From Pocillopora verrucosa (taxonomy: Eukaryota > Cnidaria > Anthozoa > Scleractinia > Pocilloporidae), in the NCBI RefSeq assembly GCF_036669915.1, contig NC_089317.1, positions 4,930,571-4,994,570 of the forward strand: a stretch of DNA of 64,000 nt. The letters are read 5' to 3'. The notes below the pieces were generated by a model. It ran no database searches, was not told the origin of the DNA, and saw nothing but the letters and a program-made list of their open reading frames with translations. A program made the translations under genes and the position numbers. Positions within the stretch are counted from its first letter, which is position 1, and each line of letters starts with the position of its first letter. This document shows, in pieces, positions 32,790 to 44,756 of this stretch.

Positions 32790-34407
32790 AAGTTTTCAAA
32801 AGAAACTGTGGTGCTGCGTCGGTGGAGAGTATAACAAGTACTTTAGTGTTAACAAATTTTCGGTAAAAAGTAAAAACACGAAGTTCTATGGATATTACAT
32901 CTCTATTACATATTACATTCCCAATGACGAAGGTCTCCGGGCCCTCAGACATTTTTTCGATCATCGCACTGTTAAGGAACCTAGCTCTGAAACACTTCTC
33001 CGTTTTGCAGAACTAGTACTTACACTCAATTGCTTTTCATTCGGTGGTAACTACCACAAAAAAAACTAATGGCGTGGCCATGGGTACTAAAATGGGACCC
33101 AGCTACGCCAAAATGTTTTGGTAAGTTTTATCAAACATCAATTTTTTAGTCAATACCACGGCCCTAAACCTGAACTCTACTGCCGTTACATTGACGACTG
33201 CATCGGCTACTTCCGCTACCAGAGGGGAGCTCACTCAATTTATAGCCGCCGTCAGTTCCTTTCACCCGGCTCTTAAATATACCTGGGAAATTTCTGACAC
33301 TTCTTTGGCTTTTCTAGACAACAAAATTTTAATGGAAGGCAACGGTTTATGCACTAGTGTTTACAGTACTACAAACCTACAGATTCACATAGTTACTTGT
33401 TGTATTCATCTTCACATCCATCACACGTCAAGAACTCCATACCTCTTTCACAGTTTCTCAGACTTCGTCGTTTATGTAATGACGACTCTGATTTTTCCGT
33501 AATGTGTCAGTTTTTCGATTAACGTGGCTATCCTGTTTCTGTCGTTCAAATGGGACACCACCGTGCCCAGCAAATTGATCGACAGGCAGCACTACAAACG
33601 GCTGAGAAGGAAAACACTGATCGCATTCCATTCATTCTCACATTTTACCCTCACAACCACGCAGTTAAATCTGTCATTCTTAAAAAATTTAAATTACTCC
33701 AAAACGATTCAGAGACTGGTACTATCTTTTCGTAACCCCAACTCATTTTCATTCAAACGTGACAAAACATAGGCAACGTTTTAATCAGAAGTTCATTTCA
33801 AAACAATGACTCACCTGGAACTTTCAAATGCACTCGCGATGCAAAACTTGTCCTTTCATTCATAACATAGAGAAAATATCGGGACCCAAGAGATCCATTA
33901 AGATCACTGACCACTTTACGTGTACCTCCGCCAATGTCCTTTACTGCATGACTTGCACTTATTGGAATAATTTATACATTGGTGAAACAGGAAGACGACT
34001 AGGTGACCGATTCCGAGAATACCTTCGCGACGTAGAAAGAAATAACAAGGACGCATCCAAACCAGTCGCTAGACACTTTAATCTCCCTAATCATTCTAAA
34101 CAACACACGGCAGTTCGCGGCCTTTCCTTTCATTTAAGCAGTTCGGAAAGCCGCAAAACACTTGAACAAAAATTTATTTTCCAAATCGGCACTCTAAAAT
34201 CCCCACGGTATCAACTTTATTCAACTAATTTACTCTTGTTTTCTCGTCACCATATCCCCACCAATAGCGTAGTTCCATTTTCTGCATATAAACCCACACA
34301 CAACCCATAATTCGTCCAATCGCTCTGAAGAAGGGGCCACCGCTTGAGACGTAAGCCTTTAAACTCTTTACGGTGGCCAATTTACGTTTTCAACTCTATT
34401 GTAGATA
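32790..34407 (+). mobile_element. Decayed Penelope-like retroelement (RT + GIY-YIG)
   Basis: Fragments of a reverse transcriptase in several frames: LVLTLNCFSFGGNYHKK, GVAMGTKMGPSYAKMF (33070-33120) and YCRYIDDCIG (about 33175-33210, with the catalytic YIDD). They are followed by an open endonuclease frame at 33828-34310 (160 codons) with CKTCPF, YIGETGRRLGDRFREYLRDV and ARHFNLPNHS, the GIY-YIG layout typical of Penelope-like elements. Stops and frameshifts interrupt the RT, so it is inactive. The 3' end 'ctttacggtggccaattt' recurs at 44.45 kb. It appears inserted next to the decayed first exon of the second GDWxYF copy. Confidence 0.85.
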
Positions 34408-35160
34408 TCTTCTGACTTTCTTGAGTTTCTCCAAGCTATGGATACAAAGGAAGATAACAGTGGTGAGAAGGGACTGTTAAAAATAAGCATAACTCTTTCT
34501 TTAGCTCCGATTAACAGATCAAACTGTAAATATTCTGTCGATAAATTCAAGGAAATTTACCCCTTTCGAACTGTACTTCTTCTTTTCAGCAAGTTAAAGC
34601 CTTATTGTCTCAATTGATCCTCGGTTGCTTAAGCTAACTTGGTCGATACGAGTGTCGATATTTGATTTCAAATCTCCTCCTGAAGTCAAGGGAAGTTTTC
34701 CGTTTTACCGAGTTCATGCTATCATGCTATCTATTGCGCGATCGATGCCCGATCCCTCGAGTAAACTTGAACTCGTTAGTGGTGGAGATTTCCAAGGGGA
34801 AACTCGGCAATCCCTCGATAGAATACCACAAGAAAATATGCACTTTATTTAAAAACTAGCAAGCTAGGAACCTGGAAAAATGGCTTACTGTAATTTGTGA
34901 AACGAAACGAAATGAAAAATTTAAAATTTGCGAGATGGAAATATGCTAATGATTTGCAAAATAGAAATCACGAATTACAGAATTTCATTTCGCAAATTAC
35001 ATATTTCTTTCATGGCTGTTTTAAAATTGAAAAGCCGAGATATCGCAGAGATGATATCTCGATCGTTTGCCTTCGTTGTGGACCTGAAGAAGTTCTATTC
35101 CTGAAAGAACTTGGTATTGCACGTGGTTCGAGCGAGTTTCCCTTTTTTAACTCGTGAGTT
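34408..35160 (+). pseudogene. Decayed 5' part of the second GDWxYF gene copy
   Basis: First-exon-like sequence (LEFLQAMDTKED, 34.42-34.48 kb) has lost its donor (ataagc where other copies have gtaagt). It is followed by the duplicated intron parts (34.5-34.9 kb) and an exon-like piece encoding PRYRRDDISIVCLRCG and FLKELGIARG (35035-35135), which is open and has a CxxCG knuckle. Whether this reaches the intact terminal exon at 36643 is uncertain. Confidence 0.45.
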
Positions 35161-36350
35161 GCGCGCATGTGAAAGAGCGAGTTATAGATACGATGTAGGG
35201 AATAGCACTCGCTCGCTCGCTCGATTGGTCGACTCCTGTAAACTTTTTTTCGATTTTAGGCTTTTGAGTGCATTTGATAGTTTTTGGCGAGCAATTAACA
35301 AACGAAATGGCGACCTTTGTTGCTAAGAATAGTGGTGGGGCGAAAAAGAAGCCAATGATAATCTTAAAAGAGTGTTTTTTTTCGTTTTAGCTTCAACAAG
35401 CGGCGCCAGCGACTGGCAGGCATTCAAGGATTCACACTGAAATAACAGAACAACCTTCGTTTTTCATAAAATTGTAATTCACAATCCTTGAACTTGAAAA
35501 CAATCCGAAGATTCATTGAAAATATCACTTACTGCGAAGCGCACGGAGTTTACAGATGTTCAAAAGCTTTTTCTGTTATGGCGTGAGATTAAGGACAAAA
35601 TCGATCATTACGTTTCGTATCGTGTGTTTTTCCTGTGTGAAGCAACAGAAGATGCCGGCGACTGACGAAATTACAAGTTAACACGAAAATCAAATAACAC
35701 CTAAACAAACAATTTTAGCTACAGATTTTCAGTGAATTTTTAACGAACAATTTTCTTTTAAGTTTTAAGGCAATTTGAAGATTCAAAATACATATTACGT
35801 ACTAAAATACGAAAGTTATACACCACAAAATTGATAAATAGGCCTGAAATGAAATTCTATCTTGTTATTGATTATACGTTGCCTAGCACGTGACTAAAAT
35901 CTACCCAGGCGGAGATCCAAAATGACGGTGGCAGTCTTGGCTTATTTATATCACTCAAAACTCGTTCCTTTTTGTCTCATTTGATAAAGAGGGAATCGTT
36001 AATGTTTTCATTAAGACAGTTTTGCCTTGATTTTCTAATATTTACAATGATAGACAGTAAATTTCACTTTTCACCCACATTTACTTCCAACCTTTTCTTT
36101 TGAACCAGAAACAAAAATGATATACGTTTAAAACACATGACATCATCCACCCTTGTCAAATGTAATAGCATTATCATTTCAATTGTAATGCCTTCTTATC
36201 CCAACTTTACTTTGTTTCTTTGCTACATTAGCGAACACTGAACTACTGCTCGTACTCTAGATACGACAATCAACCATAAAATTTCCTAAACCAGATAACA
36301 TTAAACATAATCCAAAAAATCATGCGTCAATTCACGAGTTTGCTCATAGA
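35160..36350. other. Probable intron or intergenic DNA, no feature
   Basis: AT-rich sequence with a short 'gctcgctcgctcg' run at 35208. No repeat shared with the other duplicated copies and no domain-bearing frame was noticed; the other copies lack this 1.2 kb, so it is an insertion relative to them. Confidence 0.35.
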
Positions 36351-36359
36351 GCACTTTGA

Positions 36360-36660
36360 TTTTTCCTTGGCCCGATGGTTTTCTAAGGATTTTTATCTAC
36401 GATTATTGAAAATTTCAGGGTTTTCCGGAAGAATTGAGAATTAAAGTGAAGAAAATAAGTGTTGCCCTTAGTTTTTCTTCCCCCAATGGTTCTCTTAGGA
36501 TATGTATGTATTAATATTTTAAATGTTCAGGGGTTTCCGTGGGATTAAAAATCAGAGTAAAGAAAATAAGTGTTGCCCTTAGTTTTTCTTCCCCCAATGG
36601 TTTTCTTATGATATTTATGTACTATTTTTTTAAAAATTTCAGGGTTTTCCTGAAGAAGCA
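36360..36660 (+). repeat. Three tandem copies of an acceptor plus exon-start unit
   Basis: A unit of about 100 bp, 'ggttttctta(g/t)gat..tttatgta...aaaatttcag' followed by 'ggttttccggaagaattgag' and 'aaagtgaagaaaata', repeats in tandem three times; the last runs into the intact exon at 36643. The same unit is present twice before the 32.0 kb copy and twice at 40.5-40.7 kb. Each repeat offers a separate splice acceptor. Confidence 0.7.
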
Positions 36661-37413
36661 ATAATCAAAGTGAAGCAAATAGACTCATATATCCTTGGAG
36701 AGAAGATTAATTCCCTGCAGAAAGGAAAAGCATCCTCAAATCTCAGTGAATTTGACCAGACGCAAGTCAAATTTTTAGAAGCAGCCATCCGTTCCATTCC
36801 ACAAGCATTGGATGATGAAGCTAATCTTGAAAATGCAGTTTTCATCTTTGCCCTTCCAGGCCCCCAGTTCGCCCTCAAATCTGGAGCAGGTGATTGGGAA
36901 TACTATTTTTCCCAAGACGACAACAACAAAATCACCATGAAATGTATCAGAAAGCCTTTGGAGTTTCCGGAAGAATCAACAATCGAATTGGAGGAAATAA
37001 CCCCAGATGTCTTTGGAGAGAAGATTTATTTCCTGCAGAAAAAAAAAGCATTCTCAAGTCTCAGTGAATTTGACCAGACACAAGTCAAATTTTTAAGAGA
37101 AGCCATCCATTTTATTCCACAAGCATTGAATGATAGAGCTAATCTTAAAAGTGCAATTTTCATATTTGCCCTTCCAGGCCGCCAGTTCGCCTTCAAATCT
37201 GGAGCAGGTGATTGGAAATACTATTTTTCCCAAGACAACCACAACAAAATCACAGTGCGATGTACCAGAAAGCCTTGGGTGTACTATGTCTGGGACTGGA
37301 TCAAATTCGCTTGTAGTATAATCCCCCGAATCTTGTCAGGTCTACTTTCAGTTTTCATAACAGTTGGAAATTTATCGAACGCTTCTAAAGACATCCTGAG
37401 AAAGAACGAGTAA
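36643..37413 (+). CDS. GDWxYF-family protein, intact two-domain terminal exon
   Basis: A 256-codon open frame from acceptor tttcag to TAA. It consists of two tandem units of about 110 residues: each has I..EKI..LQK.KA, LSEFDQTQVKFL..AI, IPQAL(D/N)D, a hydrophobic FIFALPG, SGAGDW(E/K)YYFSQD and C(I/T)RKP. After the second unit come KPWVYYVWDWIKFACSIIP and ILSGLLSVFITVG, a probable C-terminal membrane helix, then a short basic end. Residue identity between units is high, indicating recent duplication. It is not recognised as any named family. The predicted N-terminal helices look cytosolic and the protein probably is tail-anchored. Related sequences are at 25.4 (minus), 32.0 and 62.2 kb. Its upstream exons are unclear because the nearest first-exon piece has lost its donor. 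Confidence 0.7.
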   Translation, partial: GFPEEAIIKVKQIDSYILGEKINSLQKGKASSNLSEFDQTQVKFLEAAIRSIPQALDDEANLENAVFIFALPGPQFALKSGAGDWEYYFSQDDNNKITMKCIRKPLEFPEESTIELEEITPDVFGEKIYFLQKKKAFSSLSEFDQTQVKFLREAIHFIPQALNDRANLKSAIFIFALPGRQFAFKSGAGDWKYYFSQDNHNKITVRCTRKPWVYYVWDWIKFACSIIPRILSGLLSVFITVGNLSNASKDILRKNE

Positions 37414-38160
37414 CTAGCTGCATACTTAGATGGATAAACATTTCTTATTATCATATTGCCCTGTTAATTGAAGTGTAAATATATTAATTGAATTAATTGA
37501 AGTATAACTATACAAAGATGCACATTTCTAGCTAAAAACATAACTTTTTAAGTGAAAATTTTGGTGAAAAACACAATCTGAAAGAGAGTTCTTTGCCACT
37601 TCAGTATATGCTAGGTATGTACTCTACATTATATATTTTTGACCAGGTCACTTAACAATATTGAAGAATATAGAGATGTGTAAACTAAAAGCAGTAAATA
37701 ATCATGTTACATTTTAGCAAGTTGCCAGCAGATCTATGGAAAATTCCACATACACATATCTGGATCTAATGAAACACTAAAATGCACTGAGTTTGCCCTT
37801 AAATGTCAGAAGTTGTGTTTCTCAGGTTATTAATTTCGAAATTTTCCAAAGAGGAAATGTGTTTCACAACCACCGTACTGACAACCATCTTCATTTACAC
37901 CAAATCTTGGATTTGCCAGTAGATTCGCTATGCATCAGTAAAATGTCAGATTATGTCTTAGTCATATGCAATGATAACTTACATTTTCACAGTTAATATA
38001 CTGTAAACTGGCTTTTAAAGGTCTTTTTACAGGAAAGTTTCCCACATCACAAAGAGTCATCAAAACGAATTTTTCCAAGCCTTGGTCAATCAAATTGGAG
38101 TCAATTATGATAGGGAAAAACCCAGATAGCCACACAAGGGAAAAAATAGCCAGCTGCCTC
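37414..38160. other. 3' flank of the GDWxYF copy, conserved with 32.5-32.8 kb
   Basis: Contains 'gataaacatttctta', 'ttaattgaattaattgaag' and 'gttgtgtttctcaggtta', all found in the same order after the 32.0 kb pseudogene. A likely 3' UTR and downstream flank carried by gene duplication. No other feature seen. Confidence 0.5.
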
Positions 38161-40700
38161 AGTAGTGTTACGGTTGTCCGACTTTACTCCATGATCTACA
38201 GAGAGCCTCTCCTATCACGCTTTTGGACCAAAAGCTGGAAATCGTGATTCTCGCAAGGATTTGGCTAAGCGGTTTGCCATGAGTTAGCCGGAGGCGGTTA
38301 TGGATATAACGATATCTCGTGTAAAGTAAATGATCTCTTAGGATATTTCGTTTGTTTATAAATGACACCTTCAGTTTGATCCAACTGATTGTAGAGTATA
38401 TATTGTATGCCATACATGAAGTCTATGATGTGAATGTTGCTGGCCATTTTGACGTTTACATTATGTATCGATTGTGGAGCTATTGTTAGCCATTTCGTCT
38501 GGCTTTCTTAAGTGTCATCGAGCTATGGAAGACGATATAATAGGACATATGACTAACAGTAGAATGTTACCAGTAAGTATAACTCTCTCTTTAGCTCCGA
38601 TTAAGAGATCAAACTGTAGATAATCCATTGATGAAATTAAAGGAAATGCGTCCCATTCGAATTGGACTTCTTCTCTTCAGTTAGTTAAGTTTTCGTCAAT
38701 TTTGCGAAACTGTGGTTGATAAATATGGACCTAAAGAGGTTTAAACTAAGCCCCATTGTCTCAATGAATCCTCGGTAGCTTAAGCGGACTTGGTCGATAC
38801 GAGTTTCGACATCAAACTGTCATAAATCTCTTCCTGAAAGTCAAGGGAAGTCTTCCGTTTTACCGAGGTCATGCTCTCAACATCATGCGCGATCAATGCC
38901 CGACCCCCCATGTCCTGCGACAGAATACCATAAGAAAATGTGCACTTAATTTAAAAAGAAGCAAGTTGAGAACTTGAAAAATTATCTGAGACTTCGTTCA
39001 GAATTTGAACGTCAGACCTTCCCATGGTACCTTAACCACGGAGCTGCGTTAGAAGCTAATCCAGCATACTGATAAGATCGGCGATGAGAAGAAAATTGGA
39101 ATTAAGATCCTCTAACTGTAACTTTATCCTGACATTTCTCTTAACAACAAAAACACTTCTATTTCAAAAATGAGCCAAGAAAAGCCATTTTCTTTATGCA
39201 AAGACATAAAGCGATTTAGTGGAATGTTTTCTCATTTTATCAGAGCCAACTCAAGTTGGGATTACATTTGGCCCATATTCAGAAAGCAATGGTTAAAACA
39301 GGCCTAAGTCAACAGTTTTCGTAGCATGAGACATGTGCATGCGCTGATTCGCCTCATAAAATGACTAGGCCACCTGTGGTAAACTGTAATTTCTTGCTTA
39401 TCAAGATTTGAGATTGTAAAAGAGTGCTGAGTAGCTATCAAATGCATGGCTGTCATGAAGGTTTCTTACATCCAATTTCAGATCACCCATTTCATGGCTC
39501 ACCATTATGATTCAAAGAAAGGTCAAACTGTATAATAAAAAAAAATTCAAAACTATAGTTCCACAAAAAGTTAAAATATAGTGTCCGAAAAAAAATTCTA
39601 ATCTATAGTTTCTCTAAAAATATTTCTTCCCAAAAAAAAAGATCAAACTACAGTTTCATTAAGAATTCAAAACTGTAGTGGTCAAAACATAATTCATCAT
39701 GTGATTTTATCTTAAAAAATTTCATCAAACTTGATCATCGCATGATCTCATTTAATTTTTTTTAATATATTAAAGAAACATTGTCACCATATTATATGAG
39801 CTATTGCAATTTTGAAATACATGATGAAATAATCAATGAATATGGATATATTATCTGTCTATGCATAAAATGCAAACTTTGTTGTTTCTGTAATTTACGA
39901 GTAGTTTTTAACTTCCGAATGAGATTTGAAAAGAATTCAAAAAGATGACACGCCAACGATCACTGCTACATTTAAAGTGATTGAGCCTGAAACTATAGAT
40001 TTTATTAGTGATCCAGTGCTCAAAATTTTCATAAGTAAATTTAATCGTTTGTAATGTTTATGAGCCATTTTTATAACAAAAACACATTTTATAACATAAC
40101 TTTGTTGTGACATTTCTATTCAACAACAATAATACTTCTGTTGCAAAAGTTAGCCTAGAAAAGCCATTTCTTCATGCAAAGACATTATGCGATTCAGTGG
40201 AATGGTTTCTCATTTCACCAGAGCCGATTCAAGTCAGGAGTACATTTGGCGCATGTATCCAGAATGCAATGTTTAAAATAGGCTTAAGTCAACAGTATTC
40301 GTGGAAGGAGTCATATGCATGTCCTGATTTGCCTCGTAAAATGACTCCGGGCGGCCTGAATCAAAAATATAACAATAAAAAAGCTGAGATACTGCTGTGA
40401 TCATATATCCATCATTTGCCATCGTTGTGGACCCGCACAAGGTCGATTCCTGCAAGAACTTGGTATTGCACGTGGGTTGGGTGTGTTTCCCATTTTTTTC
40501 CTTGCCCTAATGTTGCCCCAATGTTTTCTCAGAATGTTTATGTACGATTACTGAAAATTTCAGGTGCTTCAGGAAGAATCAAAAATCAAAGTGAAGAAAA
40601 TATGTGTTGCCCTTATCTGTCGTTGCCCCAATGGCTTTCTCAGGATATGTATGTACTATTATTTAAAATTTCAGGGGTTTCCAGAAGAAATTAGGGTCAA
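38160..40700 (+). pseudogene. Third GDWxYF gene copy, truncated before its domain
   Basis: A conserved upstream segment (38190-38370), a first-exon-like piece ending AGAATGTTACCA before gtaagt (38572), intron blocks, the zinc-ribbon ORF stub (39.79-39.86 kb), an exon-like piece RYCCDHISIICHRCG (about 40385-40470) and two tandem acceptor units (40.49-40.70 kb). The GDWxYF domain itself is absent: the sequence changes after the second acceptor to the 'tcaattatgatagaggta' block and a new upstream segment (40.7-41.0 kb). The duplication has therefore cut the copy off. Confidence 0.5.
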
Positions 40701-40999
40701 TTATGATAGAGGTAAAAAGACAAAAAGGCTAGCTGTCTCAATAGTGTTACGGTTGTCTGACTATACTTCATTATTTGCAGACAGCTTCTCCCATCACAAA
40801 TGCTTCTGAACCAAAAGCTGTAAATCGTGATTCAGGCAAGGATTTGGCCGAGCTGTTTGTCATGAGTTAGTCGGACACGGTAATGGATATAGCGATTTTT
40901 CGTGTACAGTAAATGATGTATAAGGACATTTGGTTTGCAAATAAATGACCTGTTTAGTGTGTTCCAGCTGTATTTGAACAACAAGAGGCTTCAAGGAGC

Positions 41000-41530
41000 C
41001 TATATTCTAGCCAAATTTGTGATCCAGGGAAACGAATTGAAGGCCTTGTGGTATTTAGCAAAATTGCTGTTGAGGGCTTTTCATTGTTTACTTACTGTGG
41101 AGAGTTATAGAGATTAAGATTTTGGAACAAGTTGATGCCATTTGCTTAAGTTTTTTTTTAATGCAATTATTGGTTTATCCAGCAACTGTTTTTTTCTCTT
41201 GGTATGCCAGAGATGCAGGTTTCTCACATATGTATACAGAGTTCAAAACGGCATTTGCTATGCAATGTGAAGACCCTTTTCTGGGGTGGGGTGGGGGGAG
41301 CTACTATTTCAATACTAATTACCAGACATTATTTTCATTTCTTTTTTTTTAGTATTGACTTGATTAAATTTTGTTTTACGGGTTAAGGGTTGTAGCGGGG
41401 TAAGTCTCTTGCCAAACGAGCTGTCTTCTAATATTTTCTCTCACATAGCTCACAAAAGTTTCAGCTTGGATAGCTTTTAATTATGAATAGCCCCAAGTGC
41501 CAGGGTGATGACAATTAACCAAAAGAAAAC
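41000..41530. other. Intergenic, nothing recognised
   Basis: After a partial upstream segment of a further GDWxYF copy (ending near 41000) the DNA is AT-rich, with a G-run at 41285-41300 and T-runs. Short reading frames have no identifiable domain. Confidence 0.35.
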
Positions 41531-41539
41531 AAAAAGTCA

Positions 41540-43850
41540 CTACCAAAGGTTATTACTAGATGAACTATTAATTTTATGGGGTTCCTCACATAGTTTATCA
41601 GTCATTAGAGACACTGGGTGTTTGTTTTCACCAGGTGCTATATTGTAGACTTCTCTACCACTGGAGTTATCAGATTGATGTTCCTCGGTTAAAATGGGAT
41701 AATCTGGAATGACTGACTGCAAGCATGTCTGACTGGCATTAGTGACCTGTGTTCATTCAAAGGGTCTTCCACATCTTCATTTAGAGGTCTTGTTCTATTA
41801 TTAGGAGTATCTACAGAGCTGTTCAATTCTGAATTCTCAAGAAAACAGTTATCACAAGATTGTCCCATATCAACGGCATTTTCACATGTACTCTCTAAGT
41901 GATTATTAATAGTATTTGTTAGTAATTTGGTGACATCATTATTAGCCTGTGTCATATGTGTCATTTATATATCCTTGTGTAAAGGATTATTGGCTTTTAA
42001 CCAGTTCAGTGCCGAAATTATGAACTCTGGTCTCACAGTTTCAAAATAAACATTTCCTCTGAACTGAGGTTTTCTTTTTAACTTAATGAGAATTATACCA
42101 CACCTTTCTGGAGGACGAGGAAATATTTTACATGTTTGATAACAATTTACTGGTACATTACGTATAGCACATTAAATGTTCCTCTGTTGCCCTTTTGACA
42201 TTACAATTATATTTTCAAATACAATGCGCTGGGTTATTATTATTTGTTCTTGTTTTTTTTAGATCTTCTAACTCAATTGGGATGTCATCCACATATAAGT
42301 TGTTTGCTGTTGGTTGACATGGAAGACTCCTCGATTGGCTTTCGAGTGACAAGCCCTACAGATGTACTCTTTTCCATGAAATGACGATAGTATGTTAAAA
42401 ATGTCCTGAGAAGGGTAATTGGTTGTATTGACAGATTTCTTATAAAGTGTTCAGTTACATATACAACATATAAATTATGGGCCTTCCTTTATTTTTCTGT
42501 GGAACTCTTCAATACATGAATCTACAGTTTTGTTCTTACGAACACATTTTTGTTTGCGTCTCTTAAGTACTTCTTGTTTTATAGCAGCGTCCATTGTTTT
42601 GTATTCTTTTGCTTTCTTCTTTAACAACTCTTTTTTCTCATCAAAATCCATACTTTTGTATTGTCGTGCCATTTTCTTTAGCAGGTCTTGTTTCTTAACA
42701 GTATCCATTGTTTTGTATTTTTGGGACATTTTTTTTCTGTATTTCCTGTTTATTTTTCATATTCCTAAATTGTTTTTTCTCCTTTCTGTCAACTACTTTA
42801 CATGAACATGTAGCAAACAGTATTCTGTATTCCCCTGGAGTATTATATTTCTCTTGTATTTTTCTAATGGCATGGATTTGGATCTTTTTGTGGGTTTAAG
42901 GATACAACTGATGCAGTATGAAGCTGCAGTATGATGAAGTATATCAAAACGCCTGTGCATTAATTATTATATATTATTATGATTCAGTTGACTTGCTTTG
43001 AAGTGAATCAGTTAATAATCCCTCACTCTCAAACAGATTATCCAAATTTACTTCAGTTCCACAAACTTCTATGGTTCTTAGAAGATTAGCTGGTGGTAGC
43101 TGGTTATGTTCTAAACTTGATTTATGACACATCTTTTTGCCTTTGTCAACAATGGTGGGTAAGGATGAGTTGTAATTTCACTAATTAAATGATTTCATCA
43201 TAGGGTAGCAAAGAGAGTATAGAGCTACAGCACAACTTAGATTCAAGTTTATGGTTTCATTCACACTGTTTTGAGAAACCATCCTATTTTGAATATTCTA
43301 AATTTGTATTCCTCTCACTTCAAATATATCATTGTTATGTATACTCTGAAAATAATGCACTAAACTATCAGGAGACAGTACATCGAGAAGAACACATGTA
43401 CCTTGAGGCTACCCTCTACCATACAAATCTCTAGCAAGAGAATCAAATATTTTGAACCCCATATTACTATTACAATATGTTGCAACAGCAATGCACCCTA
43501 TTGTTAATATGAAATTGGTGCAGCTTTCAGACATGAACGACTCAAAGGCTCTTGGTAAAGACGTACAATACCGACATCCCTCTATAACAATTTCTTGGTG
43601 AACAGTACTAGAGTAACTTTCACTGTATTGCAGTTGATAATCAGTATCAAACACATATAAAGCTATTGGTAATTCTGACTGCATTAAATATGCCTGTCTG
43701 GCTAATCGTAACAAACTTGAATAAAGTTGATTTCCAATATTCATTATTTGTAAAAGATCATTTGCAGAGCTGTTCCCTTGAGTGTTACTGTAAATCAAAG
43801 AACAAAAATTCATTGAACACATCGTCGTCCTGCGTTCTGTTCAAAATCTA
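41540..43850 (-). mobile_element. Broken Helitron-type polyprotein
   Basis: Frames on the minus strand fall in the order expected of cnidarian Helitron polyproteins. At 43822-43409, a protease-like region with YCRYCTSLPRAF-type sequence and GFKIFDSLARDLYGRG, similar to 'FDSHxRD' cysteine-protease motifs except that Leu replaces His. At 42729-42475, Lys-rich repeats of the form YK(T/S)MD..KK..LLKK. Near 42160-41980, PPERCGIILIKLKRKPQF and VRPEFIISALNWLKANNPL, a hallmark of the N-terminal Helitron-associated domain. At 41690-41540, YNIAPGENKHPVSLMTDKL, resembling the next conserved block. Frameshifts and stops separate them, and neither Rep nor helicase is present, so it is an old 5' fragment. 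Confidence 0.6.
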
Positions 43851-44329
43851 ACTCGTTACCTTGACTATATGGAGCTACTATTGTTTTGTTAGGGTCAACT
43901 AATGTTGGAGAGCCAGGATTTTTTCCTATGTCTCTACCTTATTTATAATTGCAATAATTAGCTACATGAGCCTCATTCTTGCAAGAACATATCAGTTTGT
44001 TCCAAGAAAATTAAATATCGACTGGCACGATATTTTACCTTTCTTATACTTTGACCAATTCTTTCATTACAGCTTAACTTAAATGTCTTTTTATTTAATA
44101 GCTTTTTTTAAGCATTAACATAACAGCACAATGTAGATGACAAAGGGATACATTAGAGAATACGTGCATAGACAAATTTTCTAACCTTTAATGCTCTTGT
44201 TCCTAAACCTTTTCAAATTCGTATTGGTATTTTGCTTGGTTCACGATCACGTCTAAATACAAGATGAGATTTGCGTCTATGCTTCTCTCGATTAACATTA
44301 CATAACGCAGTTGATATAGCATGTTTCTC

Positions 44330-44490
44330 GATGAACGTTCACTTATAAATGTTCGCTCATAAAGAGATCTCTCATAAGGTTCGCGAACCGACCCGTTCCG
44401 AAAACATTCGCTCTGACGAAGGGCTAACGCTCGAAACGTCAGCTTTTTTACCCTTTACGGTGGCTAATTTACGTTTTCAACTCAGTTGTT
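44330..44490 (+). mobile_element. Penelope-like element 3' terminal fragment
   Basis: Shares 'ctttacggtgg(c)taatttacg' and 'ttttcaactcagttg' with the end of the element at 32.8-34.4 kb. Only the terminal noncoding part with a ribozyme-like core is clear; no RT or endonuclease frame is left upstream. Confidence 0.65.
44410..44443 (+). ncRNA. Hammerhead-ribozyme-like core
   Basis: CTGACGA at 44413-44419, a short stem with a loop (GGGCTAACGCTC), then GAAACGTC at 44433-44440. This matches the conserved CUGANGA...GAAA core with helix II between, arranged as in the ribozymes reported in Penelope-like elements. The matching core in the 34.3 kb element is mutated (CTGAAGA...GAGACGT). Confidence 0.55.
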
Positions 44491-44756
44491 AACACTAAAT
44501 TACCTGCTATCTGTTAGTGTGGGTCTACTGCGAACGATGTCTGCATATCTTGTATGCGTTTTGAGCGTGTTATACACACCACGAAAGCTTCTCTTCGTCC
44601 GCCATTACACCATGTCATGTGCTCATTAGTTAAAACGTCGCGTATGCGTCAGAGTCAAAAAATTGCGCATGCATGATGAGAACTTGACCGCGATTTGTGA
44701 CCGAACAAGAAAAAAACAACCAAGCCGGAATTTCGACTGGGGTCAATTGTCTTGAG

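Larger units (their letters stand above)
43851..44756. other. Sequence between Helitron fragment and unit A'
   Basis: Mostly without coding signal. It contains a Penelope 3' end at about 44330-44490 (listed separately) and ends at a sharp boundary with the segmental duplication at 44757 ('ctgggaatcgtctgt'). Confidence 0.4.

Noticed and set aside
42530-42900. Phe-rich plus-strand frames
   Set aside because: They are the complement of Lys-rich repeats of the Helitron fragment on the minus strand.
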